Source: an uncultured Eubacteriales bacterium
GTDB lineage: Bacteria; Bacillota; Clostridia; Oscillospirales; Acutalibacteraceae
Direction of reading: 5' to 3'
DNA length: 64,000 nucleotides
Assembly (NCBI GenBank): GCA_934525065.1
Contig: CAKSYX010000001.1
Location: 62,001-126,000 of the forward strand
In this document: positions 21,800 through 32,239 of the stretch, one piece after another
Numbering within the stretch: the stretch's first letter is position 1
Layout: every line of letters begins with the position of its first letter
The notes under the pieces: generated by a model
Databases searched by the model: none
Seen by the model: the letters and a program-made list of their open reading frames with translations, nothing else
What the model was told of the DNA's origin: nothing
Program-made: the position numbers and the translations under genes

Positions 21800-22720
21800 T
21801 TATTTGGAAGTTGTCACCCGGTACCCTTTTGCGGTACATGTAAAAACGATACTGCCGCAAAGGTCGGTCCGGTAGCATTTTATTGAGTTTTGTTCAAGGT
21901 AATCAAGGGTCTCTTCATGCGGATGCCCGTAAGAATTATTGAGTCCGCATTGAATGACTGCCGCCGAAGGGTCTGCAAGCTGCAAATATTCCTCCTCAAG
22001 TGAAGTTCTGCTGCCATGGTGGCCCATAAGCATAACGTCACACGAAAGGTTCGGAGATTTTTTCAAAACGCTTCTCATTTCCGGTGTTTCGGCATCCCCG
22101 GAAAGCAAAAATGTTGTTGAATCAGCATCAGCCTTGCATATAACCGACATATTGTTCAAATCTTTATTCTGTTCAACAGGACCGAGAACGGTCAGATTGA
22201 TTTTTCCAACGTTATACATTTTTCCATACTTTGCAGCAACAGCATTTATATTTTTATCATAAATCAGCTGCAAAAAGCTCTCATATGTTTTGGTTGTCGG
22301 TGCATTTGAAGATGTCAGCTTCGGCATAATGACGTTTTTGACGTTTATATCATTTAAAACAGTCAGCAAACCGCCGATATGATCGGTGTGAGGATGAGTT
22401 GCAACGACATAATCAAGCTGAGTGACACCGTGACTTTTAAGATAATTCACAACATCATCACCATATTCTTTTTCTCCTGCATCAATGAGAATGCCGTTTG
22501 AGCCTGATTGAAGGAGCACGCTTGAGCCTTGGCCAACATCAATGAAATGAACGGCACAAACGTCATTTGACGCGGCAGTAATTTTTGCGGTCGTTGAAGC
22601 CGGGTCAAATTCAAAGTTACTGTTAAATCGGCCGAGTATTGCGGCAATAACAGCAATAACAAAGATAACAGTCGTTATAGTTGAAGAGCTTCTACTTCTT
22701 TTTCCTTGTTTGCCTGCCAT
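21800..22720 (-). CDS. ComEC/Rec2-type MBL-fold hydrolase, membrane anchored
   Basis: 306-aa protein: basic N-terminus, one membrane helix (about 15-33) and an extracytoplasmic metallo-beta-lactamase domain. Metal ligands are visible in THPHTDHIGG (about 105-114), SGDAE and the GHHGS segment. It matches the C-terminal ComEC nuclease-like domain but lacks the competence channel, so it is a stand-alone hydrolase, perhaps acting on extracellular nucleic acid. It starts 29 bp inside the 3' end of ygiQ, implying coupling; DUF3006 follows. Confidence 0.85.
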   Translation of the reverse strand: MAGKQGKRSRSSSTITTVIFVIAVIAAILGRFNSNFEFDPASTTAKITAASNDVCAVHFIDVGQGSSVLLQSGSNGILIDAGEKEYGDDVVNYLKSHGVTQLDYVVATHPHTDHIGGLLTVLNDINVKNVIMPKLTSSNAPTTKTYESFLQLIYDKNINAVAAKYGKMYNVGKINLTVLGPVEQNKDLNNMSVICKADADSTTFLLSGDAETPEMRSVLKKSPNLSCDVMLMGHHGSRTSLEEEYLQLADPSAAVIQCGLNNSYGHPHEETLDYLEQNSIKCYRTDLCGSIVFTCTAKGYRVTTSK

Positions 22721-24572
22721 CGCTATAAGTGCCCTTTCTGTTTTTATTGCTGGGTTTCATGCCGCTTTTTTGCGGCCCGGTTCTTTCATGTCCGGGTCTT
22801 ATCAGGCACGACGGTGCAAAACCGATAAGATCATAGCGCGCAGCTATTTTAAGCGCTTTTTCAATAAGCTCGTGCTTCGAGAAATCATAGTACTGAAGCA
22901 ACGCACGCTGCATTGCCTTTTCTTCCGCTGTTTTAGCGACATAGACCTCTTTCATTGTGTACGGGTCGATTCCGGTATAAAACATACACGTTGAAATTGT
23001 TCCCGGAGTCGGGTAAAAGTCCTGAACCTGTTCGGGACGTATTCCGCGTTTTTTCAGGAAAAGCGCAAGTTCAATCGCATCATTAAGAGTTGAGCCGGGA
23101 TGGGAGGACATTAGATAAGGAACAAGAAACTGTTCCTTATGTGCTCCATTAGAAAGTTCAAAATATTTCTTTGAAAACTCAATATATGCTTCAATGTGGG
23201 GCTTGCCCATTTTGTCAAGAACAGCGGCTGAGCAGTGTTCGGGAGCAACCTTGAGCTGACCGCTGACGTGATATTTTACAAGCTCACGAAGAAAAGAATC
23301 GTCCTTGTCTTTTAGTATATAGTCATATCTGATGCCGGAGCGTATGAAGACCTTTTTGATTTCCGGCAAACTTCTGACCTTACGTAAAAGGGAAAGATAA
23401 TCGCTATGATCGGCAACAAGCACAGGACACGGCTTCGGCGCAAGGCATTTTTTACCTTTGCAAAGGCCGGCTTTCAGTTGCTTTTCACAGGAAGGAAATC
23501 TGAAGTTCGCTGTCGGTCCGCCAATATCATGAATATAGCCTTTAAAACCGGGCAGCCTTGTCAGTTTTTTTGCCTCTTCAATAACTGATTCGTGGCTCCT
23601 GCTTGTTACAAAACGACCCTGGTGGAAGGCAATTGAGCAGAAATTACAAGCTCCGAAACAGCCGCGGTTATGTGCAATTGAGAACCGTACCTCGGCAATT
23701 CCGGGAATCCCGCCTTCTTTTTCGTATGAAGGGTGATAATCACGCATATATGGCAATGAGTACACCCAGTCAAGCTCTTCAGTCGTAAGCGGAGGCATCG
23801 GAGGGTTTTGAACGAGCATCTTTTTCCCATGGCGCTGTTTTAAAAGCCTGCCGCGAATATGATCCTGTTCATCCTGCTCAATACGGCAGGAAACTGCATA
23901 TTCGCGCTTGCTTGCACAAACATTCTCAAATGACGGACACTCTGCCCCATAAAGCGGAGTATCGACAACATCACAGGCATAGCATGTGCCGCGGATGTCG
24001 GTAAGAGATTTAATAGATTCTCCGTTTCTGAGACGTTCGGCAATCTCAATCGTCTGATTCTCACCCATGCCGTATGAAATCAGGTCGGCTTGAGAGTCAA
24101 AAAGAATAGATCTGCGAATTCTATCGTCCCAGTAATCATAATGGGCAAAACGTCGAAGTGATGCTTCGAGCCCACCGATTATGATAGGTATGTCGCCGTA
24201 GGCTTCTCTTATTCTGTTGCAATAGACAATTACTGCTCTGTCGGGACGCAGACCGGGTTTTCCTCCGGGAGAATAAGCATCGTCATGTCTGCGTTTTTTT
24301 GCAGCGGTATAATGAGCAACCATTGAATCAATGTTTCCCGAGGAAACAAAAAAGCCATATTTAGGGCGTCCAAAGCGCATAAAGTCACTCTTGCTTCGCC
24401 AATCAGGCTGAGCGAGAAATCCGACCTTGAAGCCCTTAGCTTCAAGAACACGGGTAATGATCGCCGCGCCGAAGCTTGGATGGTCAACATAAGCATCACC
24501 GTTGACATAAACAAAGTCAACGGTATCCCATCCGCGCTCCTTTACTTCCTCAATGGTGATTGGTAAGAACAA
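22692..24572 (-). CDS. ygiQ: YgiQ-family radical SAM protein
   Basis: 626-aa protein of the UPF0313/YgiQ family: N-terminal FLPITIEEVKERGWDTVDFV, then the radical SAM cluster motif CFGACNFC near residue 310 and the HDIGGPTANF and KVAPEH segments. Reaction unknown. The start is a TTG at 24572 about 8 nt after GAGGT; no better ATG gives the conserved N-terminus. Located directly after ftsK. Confidence 0.92.
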   Translation of the reverse strand: MFLPITIEEVKERGWDTVDFVYVNGDAYVDHPSFGAAIITRVLEAKGFKVGFLAQPDWRSKSDFMRFGRPKYGFFVSSGNIDSMVAHYTAAKKRRHDDAYSPGGKPGLRPDRAVIVYCNRIREAYGDIPIIIGGLEASLRRFAHYDYWDDRIRRSILFDSQADLISYGMGENQTIEIAERLRNGESIKSLTDIRGTCYACDVVDTPLYGAECPSFENVCASKREYAVSCRIEQDEQDHIRGRLLKQRHGKKMLVQNPPMPPLTTEELDWVYSLPYMRDYHPSYEKEGGIPGIAEVRFSIAHNRGCFGACNFCSIAFHQGRFVTSRSHESVIEEAKKLTRLPGFKGYIHDIGGPTANFRFPSCEKQLKAGLCKGKKCLAPKPCPVLVADHSDYLSLLRKVRSLPEIKKVFIRSGIRYDYILKDKDDSFLRELVKYHVSGQLKVAPEHCSAAVLDKMGKPHIEAYIEFSKKYFELSNGAHKEQFLVPYLMSSHPGSTLNDAIELALFLKKRGIRPEQVQDFYPTPGTISTCMFYTGIDPYTMKEVYVAKTAEEKAMQRALLQYYDFSKHELIEKALKIAARYDLIGFAPSCLIRPGHERTGPQKSGMKPSNKNRKGTYSDGRQTRKKK

Positions 24573-24586
24573 AACAAATTACCTCG

Positions 24587-27286
24587 TTAATCTGAAAGAA
24601 TATCAAAATCATCCTCGTCCTTGTTGCCACGGGAGGCTTTCATCTCCATAAGCTGCAAGGCAGAAATCAAAACCTTACGCGGCTTACTACCTTCTGAAGG
24701 GCCAACTATTCCGCGCTGTTCAAGCTCATCCATTATTCTTGCTGCTCTTGCATAACCAAGCCCAAGCTTGCGCTGAAGCAAGGTTGTTGAAGCGGCCTGG
24801 CATTCAACAACAACATCAATCGCAGCGGCAAGCTTTTCGTCTGCATAGCCCGCTTCATCGCCTGCCGAAGCCTGAGCAGATTTCTTTTTGTTGTCAGCTG
24901 CCGCATTTCTCGCGATTTCATCCATGACCTCGCTGTCATACTCAACCTCTTCCTGAGATTTGATAAAGCTGACAACCTTTTCAATCTCCTCGTCTGAAAG
25001 AAACGCGCCTTGAATTCTGAGCGGCTTTGAAATTCCGACCGGGTTAAAGAGCATATCACCGTTTCCGAGAAGCTTTTCTGCGCCAACGGTGTCAAGAATC
25101 GTTCTTGAATCGACCTGCGACGAAACGAAAAGTGAAAGACGGCTCGGAATGTTCGCCTTGATTATTCCGGTGATGACATCGACCGATGGGCGCTGCGTTG
25201 CAACAACAAGGTGCATACCGGCGGCTCTGGCTTTCTGCGCAAGGCGGCAGATTGAATCTTCAACCTCTTTCGGAGACACCATCATAAGATCGTTAAGCTC
25301 ATCTATGAATATTACAATCTGCGGCATATAGCTGTATTCCGGGTGTTCTGCGGCATATTTATTGAAGCCCTTGATGTCTCTGACGCCGCAGGCTGAAAAC
25401 AACTTGTATCTGTTTTCCATTTCACTGACAGCCCAAGCAAGCGAGCCGGCTGCTTTTCTGACATCGGAAATTACCGGAACCAAAAGATGCGGTATTCCGT
25501 TGTAAACCGAGAATTCAACCTGCTTCGGGTCGATCATGAGAAGCTTGACCTCTGACGGTAAAGCAGAATAAAGAATACTGACGATCATGCAGTTAAGGCA
25601 GACCGATTTGCCGGAGCCTGTTGTTCCTGCGATAAGCAAATGCGGCATTTTTGCAATATCTGTGCAAGTTGCATTACCGGCAATGTCTTTTCCGAGCGCA
25701 ACATTGAGCTTGCTCTTTGCATTTTTAAAAACCGAGGAAGATATGATCTCACGCAAGGTTACAAGCGATTTATGCTGGTTCGGTATCTCAATTCCGACAG
25801 CTGATTTATTCGGAATCGGTGCTTCAATTCGCACGCCGGCCGAAGCAAGGTTCAGCGCAATGTCATCGGCAAGATTTGTGATTTTGTTGATTTTAACACC
25901 CGGCGCCGGCTGCAGCTCATAACGTGTTACGGACGGGCCGCGGCTAACACCGATAAGTGTTGTTTCAACGCCGAAGCTCTTGAGGGTATCAACAAGCTTT
26001 TTAGCGGTTGTTTTCATTTCTGTTGCATAGTCATCGGCGCGGCTGAAATCAGGCTCATTAAGGCAGTCAATAGGAGGAAGACTATATTCTTTTTGAGGTC
26101 CGGCTTCATCTGTATAGCCCTTGACCTCAGCAATATTCTTTTTGGCGTTCCGGTCAGCACTTGTAATTGCATTTTCTACAATACTTTGCGCGTCTCTGTC
26201 AAGTTCACCTTCCCCATCTTGAACTTCGGTATCAATTTCTTCGTAGTCTTCCGGAAGTATCTGTTCCGAAGGATTTCCTCCGGCAGCATTGATTGCAGCA
26301 TTTATATTGCTGTCGTCCTCAGAAACAGGCTCAACATCGCTATCTTCAACAATAACTGTTTTCTCTGCTTTTTCCGCTTTGGAAGGTCGCTCAAATTGCT
26401 TATCGGTGAACGTGAAAAGTCTTTCCTGCGGATTATATGGGCGCGGAGTACGCTTTCTGCGTCTGACGGTCAAGTCATCGTCAAGCTCAATCGGTGTTTT
26501 GGAGAAGTCAAACGCATCATTTTCTTCATTGTCGGACTGCTGTTCCTCCTCAATAGCTTTGCGCTGTTCTTCCTCATTGATTCTCGCAAGCCTTTTTTGC
26601 TCAGCACGCTCACGGCGTTTTTCACGTCGATGCTCGCTATTTTCGTCGATCTTCTCTTTTGAGCCGGTGATTGCTCCCGAAACAAGCTCGCCTACCGATG
26701 AAAAGCCCACGCCGAAAAACAAAAGTAAAAACACGAAAAGAAGGGCAATAACAACAACAAAAGCAGCTGCCTTTCCAAGCAGTTGAAGCATACCCCCGCC
26801 GAAAAAGGCACCGAGAGCGCCGCCTGTTACGGAGAATTGATCGTTGAAATAAAATCCGGCAGAAAAGGCTTCTTTAAACTGCGCAGCAAACTCCTCCGCT
26901 CCGCCAACCTGAACCGAATTTGTTGCAAGATGAATAATTGAGCCGACCATTGATGAAGCAAGGAAAGCCGAAAGGGTGGTTACTACACAGGAGTGTTTAA
27001 GGGAATCGAGCGCAATACGTATTCCGATTATAAGGAGAAATAAATCGAAAACATAAAACGAAAGACCGAATACTCCGAAAAACGCTCCCCTGATTGAAGC
27101 CCAAACACTTCTTCCCGGAATGAACGCAACAACAAACAGTAAAATTGAAGCAATCAGATAGGAAAACATTATCGCCGGACGATGTTCTTCGTAAAAACTG
27201 AGTTTCGATTTTTTCTTTCCTTTTTTACCCTTGCTCTTTTTCTTTGTATTCGTTTTTTTCTTTGAGGATGTTTTTGTGTTAGCCAT
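24587..27286 (-). CDS. ftsK: FtsK/SpoIIIE DNA translocase
   Basis: 899-aa septal DNA pump. A Lys-rich start, four membrane helices (about 35-190), a long acidic linker (about 215-400), then the RecA-like motor with GTTGSGKSVCLN (Walker A) and VIFIDELNDLMM (Walker B), and a C-terminal winged-helix gamma domain (TTLLQRKLGLGYARAARIMDE) that reads KOPS/SRS-like sequences. In spore formers it moves DNA into the forespore or resolves chromosome ends together with Xer. GAGGT precedes ATG 27286. Confidence 0.96.
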   Translation of the reverse strand: MANTKTSSKKKTNTKKKSKGKKGKKKSKLSFYEEHRPAIMFSYLIASILLFVVAFIPGRSVWASIRGAFFGVFGLSFYVFDLFLLIIGIRIALDSLKHSCVVTTLSAFLASSMVGSIIHLATNSVQVGGAEEFAAQFKEAFSAGFYFNDQFSVTGGALGAFFGGGMLQLLGKAAAFVVVIALLFVFLLLFFGVGFSSVGELVSGAITGSKEKIDENSEHRREKRRERAEQKRLARINEEEQRKAIEEEQQSDNEENDAFDFSKTPIELDDDLTVRRRKRTPRPYNPQERLFTFTDKQFERPSKAEKAEKTVIVEDSDVEPVSEDDSNINAAINAAGGNPSEQILPEDYEEIDTEVQDGEGELDRDAQSIVENAITSADRNAKKNIAEVKGYTDEAGPQKEYSLPPIDCLNEPDFSRADDYATEMKTTAKKLVDTLKSFGVETTLIGVSRGPSVTRYELQPAPGVKINKITNLADDIALNLASAGVRIEAPIPNKSAVGIEIPNQHKSLVTLREIISSSVFKNAKSKLNVALGKDIAGNATCTDIAKMPHLLIAGTTGSGKSVCLNCMIVSILYSALPSEVKLLMIDPKQVEFSVYNGIPHLLVPVISDVRKAAGSLAWAVSEMENRYKLFSACGVRDIKGFNKYAAEHPEYSYMPQIVIFIDELNDLMMVSPKEVEDSICRLAQKARAAGMHLVVATQRPSVDVITGIIKANIPSRLSLFVSSQVDSRTILDTVGAEKLLGNGDMLFNPVGISKPLRIQGAFLSDEEIEKVVSFIKSQEEVEYDSEVMDEIARNAAADNKKKSAQASAGDEAGYADEKLAAAIDVVVECQAASTTLLQRKLGLGYARAARIMDELEQRGIVGPSEGSKPRKVLISALQLMEMKASRGNKDEDDFDILSD

Positions 27287-27312
27287 TTTTTACCTCACAG
27301 GTGAAATATGCC

Positions 27313-27343
27313 GCCGTCTCGGAGTAAACCCGAAACCGACGGC
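27313..27343 (-). terminator. Weak hairpin between the UppP-like gene and ftsK
   Basis: GCCGTC (27313-27318) pairs with GACGGC (27338-27343) with partly complementary interior; no good T-run. It may only attenuate. Confidence 0.3.
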
Positions 27344-27355
27344 TAAATTTGGGAA

Positions 27356-28213
27356 TTACATTACAAACAAAACAATTGCTGCAACAGCGCCGAAAACAAT
27401 TGAAAAAATGCTGAAGAAAATACAAGTTTTTCTAAAGTCAATTTTTGAAAGCAGTCTGATCATTAAAATACTGCCAAGTATAGCACACACGGCGCACAAA
27501 GCAATCATAATCGGGTTAGGGATTATACCACCGCTCATACAGACGCGAACCAGCCGAACAACATTGACCGTAAGCATCGAAGGCGCAATATATGTAAGCA
27601 TTTCGCGAACAATAACGCGGCTGTCTATATCTGAAATCAAAAAGCTTGTTGTTCCAAGCGAAACACATGAGACACCCGGAAGAAAATACGCCGGAATCTG
27701 ATAGATTGAAAAACGAATCAGACTTTTTGCGTCAGCAGAACGTTTTGTCTGCGCAAAGTTTTGTTTTGTGTACCAATGGGCAATCAACAGGAACAAACCG
27801 CTTCCAACGCAGCATAATGCAGTAACAAGAAGGTGTGTTGTTCCGAGCTGTTCATTAAACAAATCAAGAACAATTTTGTCCTTTGAATAAGGTACAGCCA
27901 TAACAGCCGCCGGAAGCAAAGAGATAAGAATATTAAGCATCAGTTTGCGGTAGCCGGAACGGTTGTGAATTTTTGAATTCTTTGTACTGAACAGTGCGCG
28001 AAATCCCTTAAAATAAATCTTCCTAAGCGAAAAAAACACAGCCAAAGAAAACGCTATGGAAATAATCGAATAATAAAATATGCAGAGTGAAGAATTTTGA
28101 CCGAAGTCAAGAACATAACTCAAATATGAATACCCTGCCGAATGAGAAAACGGGAGCGGCGCAAAAAGACCGCTGATTATTGAGATAATTGCAGCTTTTA
28201 TATATTCAATCAT
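27356..28213 (-). CDS. Degenerate UppP/BacA-like membrane protein
   Basis: 285-aa polytopic membrane protein that aligns by pattern to undecaprenyl-diphosphate phosphatase: IISGLFAPLPFSHSAGY at residues 13-29 matches the family IVQGLTEFLPISSSGH, and LPGVSCVSLG near 198 matches PGxSRSG. The catalytic glutamates of the first motif and the arginine of the second are replaced (Ala/Pro and Cys), so phosphatase activity is unlikely. It may be a lipid-binding or flipping paralogue. GGAGGACACC precedes the ATG. It has its own promoter and lies upstream of ftsK. Confidence 0.65.
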   Translation of the reverse strand: MIEYIKAAIISIISGLFAPLPFSHSAGYSYLSYVLDFGQNSSLCIFYYSIISIAFSLAVFFSLRKIYFKGFRALFSTKNSKIHNRSGYRKLMLNILISLLPAAVMAVPYSKDKIVLDLFNEQLGTTHLLVTALCCVGSGLFLLIAHWYTKQNFAQTKRSADAKSLIRFSIYQIPAYFLPGVSCVSLGTTSFLISDIDSRVIVREMLTYIAPSMLTVNVVRLVRVCMSGGIIPNPIMIALCAVCAILGSILMIRLLSKIDFRKTCIFFSIFSIVFGAVAAIVLFVM

Positions 28214-28270
28214 GGTGTCCTCCGAATTTAACTTAAAAATTAAACCAATTTAAGTCCGGCTTTTGGTAGT

Positions 28271-28299
28271 ATTATACCATAGAAAAGGCGTTCGGGCAA
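28271..28299 (-). promoter_or_regulatory. Promoter of the UppP-like/ftsK transcription unit
   Basis: On the minus strand TTGCCC (28299-28294), a 17-bp spacer and TATAAT (28276-28271), just downstream of the ftsH terminator. Confidence 0.55.
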
Positions 28300-28310
28300 C
28301 AAAAAACAGG

Positions 28311-28341
28311 AAAAAACCGCCTTGCAAAGCAAAACGGTTTT
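28311..28341 (-). terminator. Terminator after ftsH
   Basis: AAAACCG (28313-28319) pairs with CGGTTTT (28335-28341), extended inside by TTGC/GCAA; a T6 tract follows on the minus strand. Confidence 0.75.
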
Positions 28342-28358
28342 TAATTTTTCCAAAAATC

Positions 28359-30290
28359 TTACTCCTGATCTTCGGAGACTGGATCTGTTTCAGAAGAGGT
28401 CTCCTGCTCAGTGGTTTTATCACTTTGAGTTTCATCTTTGACTTCAAGCTTTCCAAGCATAAGCTTTTCAAAGTCTGCACCGTCAATTTTCTCATACTTC
28501 ATGAGGTACTTAGCAAGTATGTGAAGTTTGTCTGTATTAGCCTTGAGAATTTCTTCACATCTTGCGTAAGACTCTTTGACGATTCTATTGATTTCCTGGT
28601 CAATTTCGGTTGCAAGCGTTTCGGAATAGTTGTGCATATTATTATAATCTTTTCCGAGGAAAATCTCATGGCTTCCCGAACTGAACGAAACCGGGCCGAT
28701 AACATCGCTCATGCCGTATCGTGTGACCATATCACGTGCAATGTCAGTGGCACGCTCAATGTCATTTGAAGCGCCTGTTGAAATATCGCCGAGAATTAGT
28801 GCTTCCGCAACGCGTCCTCCGAGCAGAACAACAATACTGTCAAGCATATCGTTTTTGGCTTGATACGAACGTTCCTCTGTCGGAAGATGCATCGTATATC
28901 CGCCGGCCATACCTCTGGGGATAATTGAAACCTGGTGAACCGGATCCTGGCCTTCAAGGCAATAGGTAGCAATTGCATGACCGGATTCATGGTATGCAGT
29001 GAGTCTCTTTTCTTTGTCGCTGATTATTTTGGACTTCTTCTCGGTGCCGACAACAACTTTGATAGTCGCCTCTTCAATCTCAGACATTGTGATTGCTTTT
29101 TTCTTCCTTCTTGCGGCAAGCAGAGCAGCCTCATTCAAAAGATTTTCGAGGTCGGCTCCCGTGAAGCCGGCAGTTGACTGAGCAATAACCTCAAGACGAA
29201 CATCCGGGCCGAGCGGCTTGTTGCGTGAGTGAACCTTAAGAATTGCTTCTCTGCCCTTGACGTCGGGATAGCCGACTGTTACCTGACGGTCAAAACGCCC
29301 AGGTCTCAAAAGTGCAGGGTCAAGAATGTCCGGGCGGTTGGTGGCAGCAATTATAATCACGCCTTCGTTTGCGCCAAAACCGTCCATTTCAACAAGAAGC
29401 TGGTTGAGCGTCTGTTCGCGCTCATCGTGACCTCCGCCCATGCCTGCGCCGCGGTGACGGCCGACAGCATCAATTTCGTCAATGAAAAGAATTGACGGCG
29501 AATTTTTCTTCGCCTGTGCAAACAAGTCTCTTACTCTTGACGCACCGACACCGACATACATTTCAACAAAATCCGAACCGGAAATTGAGAAGAACGGAAC
29601 GCCCGCTTCGCCTGCAACAGCTCTTGCAAGAAGCGTCTTGCCGGTGCCCGGAGGGCCAACAAGCAGAACGCCTTTTGGAATCCTCGCTCCGAGTTCGTTA
29701 AAACGGGCAGGATTTTTAAGGAATTCAACAATTTCGCTGAGTTCAGCCTTCTCCTCATCCGCTCCGGCAACATCGTCAAAAGTTGTTTTTCTTTTTGAGT
29801 CTTTGCCAAGGGTAACTCTTGCTTTGCCAAAGCCAAAAGCCTTGTTGTTTTCGTTCATAATTGTTTGTCCCATTTTGCGGTTGAAATATATCAAAACTGC
29901 CGCAAGCAGGACTCCGGAAAAAATCAACGGAAGCATACTTGTCCATAATGTTGTGTTTGAGCCGGCTTTGTAATCATACTTGATAGCTTTATCCGGATTC
30001 TCGTCGTTGTACTTGATCACATCATCGTGAATATCACGCACAAAAAGCTCAACACTGGGAAGAGTATACTTCTTTTCTGTGCTGTCGCCCTGAACGGTGT
30101 ATGTCAAAGCACCGCTGCTGAGGTTGAGGGAGTAAGAGGTCACTTTGTGTGACTTAAACATATCGACAATTTCATAATACTTGACTTTTGTCGTGCTCTG
30201 TGAGTTTACAAAAAAGATAATGAAAATGATCATTATCGCAGGAATCAGGAGGTAAAGCAGATTCCCCCATTTTCTGTTCTTGTTGTCCAA
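28359..30290 (-). CDS. ftsH: ATP-dependent zinc metalloprotease FtsH
   Basis: 643-aa membrane AAA+ protease that degrades misfolded or regulatory membrane proteins. Two N-terminal helices (about 10-30 and 110-130) flank an extracytoplasmic domain; the AAA domain has [20 protein letters not shown] and the second-region [19 protein letters not shown]; the protease domain has HESGHA, the zinc site. The acidic Thr/Ser/Glu tail is typical. Follows hpt, as in Bacillus tilS-hprT-ftsH. Confidence 0.97.
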   Translation of the reverse strand: MDNKNRKWGNLLYLLIPAIMIIFIIFFVNSQSTTKVKYYEIVDMFKSHKVTSYSLNLSSGALTYTVQGDSTEKKYTLPSVELFVRDIHDDVIKYNDENPDKAIKYDYKAGSNTTLWTSMLPLIFSGVLLAAVLIYFNRKMGQTIMNENNKAFGFGKARVTLGKDSKRKTTFDDVAGADEEKAELSEIVEFLKNPARFNELGARIPKGVLLVGPPGTGKTLLARAVAGEAGVPFFSISGSDFVEMYVGVGASRVRDLFAQAKKNSPSILFIDEIDAVGRHRGAGMGGGHDEREQTLNQLLVEMDGFGANEGVIIIAATNRPDILDPALLRPGRFDRQVTVGYPDVKGREAILKVHSRNKPLGPDVRLEVIAQSTAGFTGADLENLLNEAALLAARRKKKAITMSEIEEATIKVVVGTEKKSKIISDKEKRLTAYHESGHAIATYCLEGQDPVHQVSIIPRGMAGGYTMHLPTEERSYQAKNDMLDSIVVLLGGRVAEALILGDISTGASNDIERATDIARDMVTRYGMSDVIGPVSFSSGSHEIFLGKDYNNMHNYSETLATEIDQEINRIVKESYARCEEILKANTDKLHILAKYLMKYEKIDGADFEKLMLGKLEVKDETQSDKTTEQETSSETDPVSEDQE

Positions 30291-30365
30291 TCTATCACAC
30301 TCCTTTTGTGGGTATTATTATGACAAATAATCGAATGGCCTGTGCCTTTGGCTATTTATTGATTG

Positions 30366-30920
30366 TCACTTCGCAGCTGTCTCATATATTTCCGGCTTCA
30401 AAATTCCGATAAACGGTAGGTTGCGGTACTTCTGGTTAAAATCAAGACCGTAGCCGACAACAAACTGATCCGCAACTTTTGCTCCGATATACTTCGGCTG
30501 AATCTTGACACTTTTGTCGCGTCTGTCCGGCTTATCAAGAAGAGTGCAAAGGGTGATACTTGCAGGGTTTCTTTTGGAAAGAACATTTGAAAGATGCTGA
30601 AGTGTCCTGCCGCTGTCAAAAATGTCTTCAACAAGAAGAATATCGCATCCGCTTATATCGCCGTGCAAGTCCTGGAGAATATCAACGGTTCCCTTTGACG
30701 TTGTTCCGGATCCATAGCTTCCGGTGGTGATAAAGTCAATTTCACACGGAATCGTTATTGCTCTCATAAGGTCTGCCATAAAAATCACTGAGCCCTTGAG
30801 CACGCTGATGAGGACAAGCTTTTTGCCGGCAAAATCCTTGCTGATCTGAGCACCGATTCTGTCTGTAATTTCCTTCAGCTGTTCTTTAGTGAAAAAGATT
30901 TCCTGAATATCGTTGAGCAT
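30366..30920 (-). CDS. hpt: Hypoxanthine phosphoribosyltransferase
   Basis: 184-aa purine-salvage enzyme converting hypoxanthine or guanine with PRPP to IMP or GMP. The PRPP-binding motif DILLVEDIFDSGRTL is at about residues 95-109, with the flexible-loop TGSYGSGT and the C-terminal VADQFVVGYGLDFNQKYRNL. Between tilS and ftsH in the standard Firmicutes arrangement, and 5 bp from the tilS stop. Confidence 0.96.
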   Translation of the reverse strand: MLNDIQEIFFTKEQLKEITDRIGAQISKDFAGKKLVLISVLKGSVIFMADLMRAITIPCEIDFITTGSYGSGTTSKGTVDILQDLHGDISGCDILLVEDIFDSGRTLQHLSNVLSKRNPASITLCTLLDKPDRRDKSVKIQPKYIGAKVADQFVVGYGLDFNQKYRNLPFIGILKPEIYETAAK

Positions 30921-30925
30921 AAAAT

Positions 30926-32239
30926 TTATCCTTCCTTAATCTTTATTTTTACCGGATCATCTGTTTTATCCGTAACAATAAACGGTTTATTCGTTCCGAC
31001 TCCTTCAACCCAAACAACAGCTCCGCCGCTTTCGAGAACTGCAAGCTTTTCGCGCTCCTCGGGAGGAATTTTCATTTCGTTAAAAAGTTTTTTCAGCGTC
31101 TTTGTGTTGCCCCTGGCGACGCTGGTAAAGCAATCACCGGGTCGACGGCTGCGCATAATAAGCTCGCCGTCAAGCAGCTTTGGGTCAAAAGAGTTCTTCA
31201 AATCTATCCGCTGACTGTCAACAGCAGAAACAATGGAATAGCTCTTAAACGGTGAAACAAGCTCACCGTTGTTCCTCTTAGCAATCCATGGTTCACATTG
31301 CTTATTTTGAATCTGAAAGCTGATTATATCACAGGAAACTGAAATATACAAGTCCTCGGAAAGCTGAATTTTTCCGGTTTTTTTAATTGCATCGGCGACA
31401 AGTGCAATATGACGCGCCTCAATTTGTTTTTTCATTTTCTCTTCAAGGATAAGACGAACGCATCTATTTAAAACTGCATTGTCAAGAGAGAGGAAAGTCT
31501 GTCTTTTATAGCCTTCCTCACACTTTGTGGTTTTGAGAACGTCAAGCGCAGTTTTCTTTAAAAAAGCATCATCGTTTCCGGCACTTTTGAAGAATCTGAG
31601 GAAGCTCTTTTCAAGCTCCGGATTCAGCTGCTTTAAAAGCGGTATAACATTGTGGCGCAAAAAGTTACGCGAATAATCATCTGTCAGATTACTTGAGTCC
31701 GTAACAAAATTCAAACCGTTTTCGTTGCAGTATTCAACAATTTCATCGCGTGTGCAAAAAATCAACGGTCTTATAATATTGCCCCTTGTCGGCGCAATTC
31801 CGCAAACTCCGGAGAGTGAGCTGCCGCGCGTCAGATTAAAAAGCGAGGTCTCAATGCTGTCTGAAAGCGTATGAGCAACCGCGATTTTGTCGCAGCCTGA
31901 CTTTTTAAAAGCCTCATATCTAACAAGCCTTCCACACTCTTCAAGACCGAGTTTCCGCTCTTTCGCAATCGCAGCAACGTCCGCAGAAACAATCTCGAGC
32001 GGCACTCCCCTTTTTTGGCAGAGTTCTTCAACGAATCTGCAATCGGAGAGTGCTTCTTCCCCTCTTAAATTATGGTTAACGTGAACAGCTTTAAGCGCGA
32101 AGTCACATTCCTCACGGATTTTGCAAAGAATATCAAACAAACAGACGGAATCCGCTCCGCCGGAAAGGCCGAGAACAACGGAATTAGCTCCGTCAAGCAT
32201 AAAAAAGCGTTCAATTGTCCTTTTGACTTTACATATCAT
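30926..32239 (-). CDS. tilS: tRNA(Ile)-lysidine synthase
   Basis: 437-aa enzyme that modifies C34 of tRNA-Ile(CAU) to lysidine so it reads AUA. The PP-loop ATP pyrophosphatase motif VVLGLSGGADSV lies near residue 22; a central TilS domain and a C-terminal substrate-binding domain (RSRRPGDCFTSVARG) follow. ATG 32239 is chosen because it follows GGAGACAC and overlaps the dnaB stop; the upstream in-frame ATG at 32290 lies well within dnaB. Confidence 0.95.
   Translation of the reverse strand: MICKVKRTIERFFMLDGANSVVLGLSGGADSVCLFDILCKIREECDFALKAVHVNHNLRGEEALSDCRFVEELCQKRGVPLEIVSADVAAIAKERKLGLEECGRLVRYEAFKKSGCDKIAVAHTLSDSIETSLFNLTRGSSLSGVCGIAPTRGNIIRPLIFCTRDEIVEYCNENGLNFVTDSSNLTDDYSRNFLRHNVIPLLKQLNPELEKSFLRFFKSAGNDDAFLKKTALDVLKTTKCEEGYKRQTFLSLDNAVLNRCVRLILEEKMKKQIEARHIALVADAIKKTGKIQLSEDLYISVSCDIISFQIQNKQCEPWIAKRNNGELVSPFKSYSIVSAVDSQRIDLKNSFDPKLLDGELIMRSRRPGDCFTSVARGNTKTLKKLFNEMKIPPEEREKLAVLESGGAVVWVEGVGTNKPFIVTDKTDDPVKIKIKEG

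Noticed and set aside
26093..26786. Two plus-strand frames of 165-189 codons
   Set aside because: Antisense to the acidic linker and membrane region of FtsK; low-complexity Ser/Phe-rich translations.
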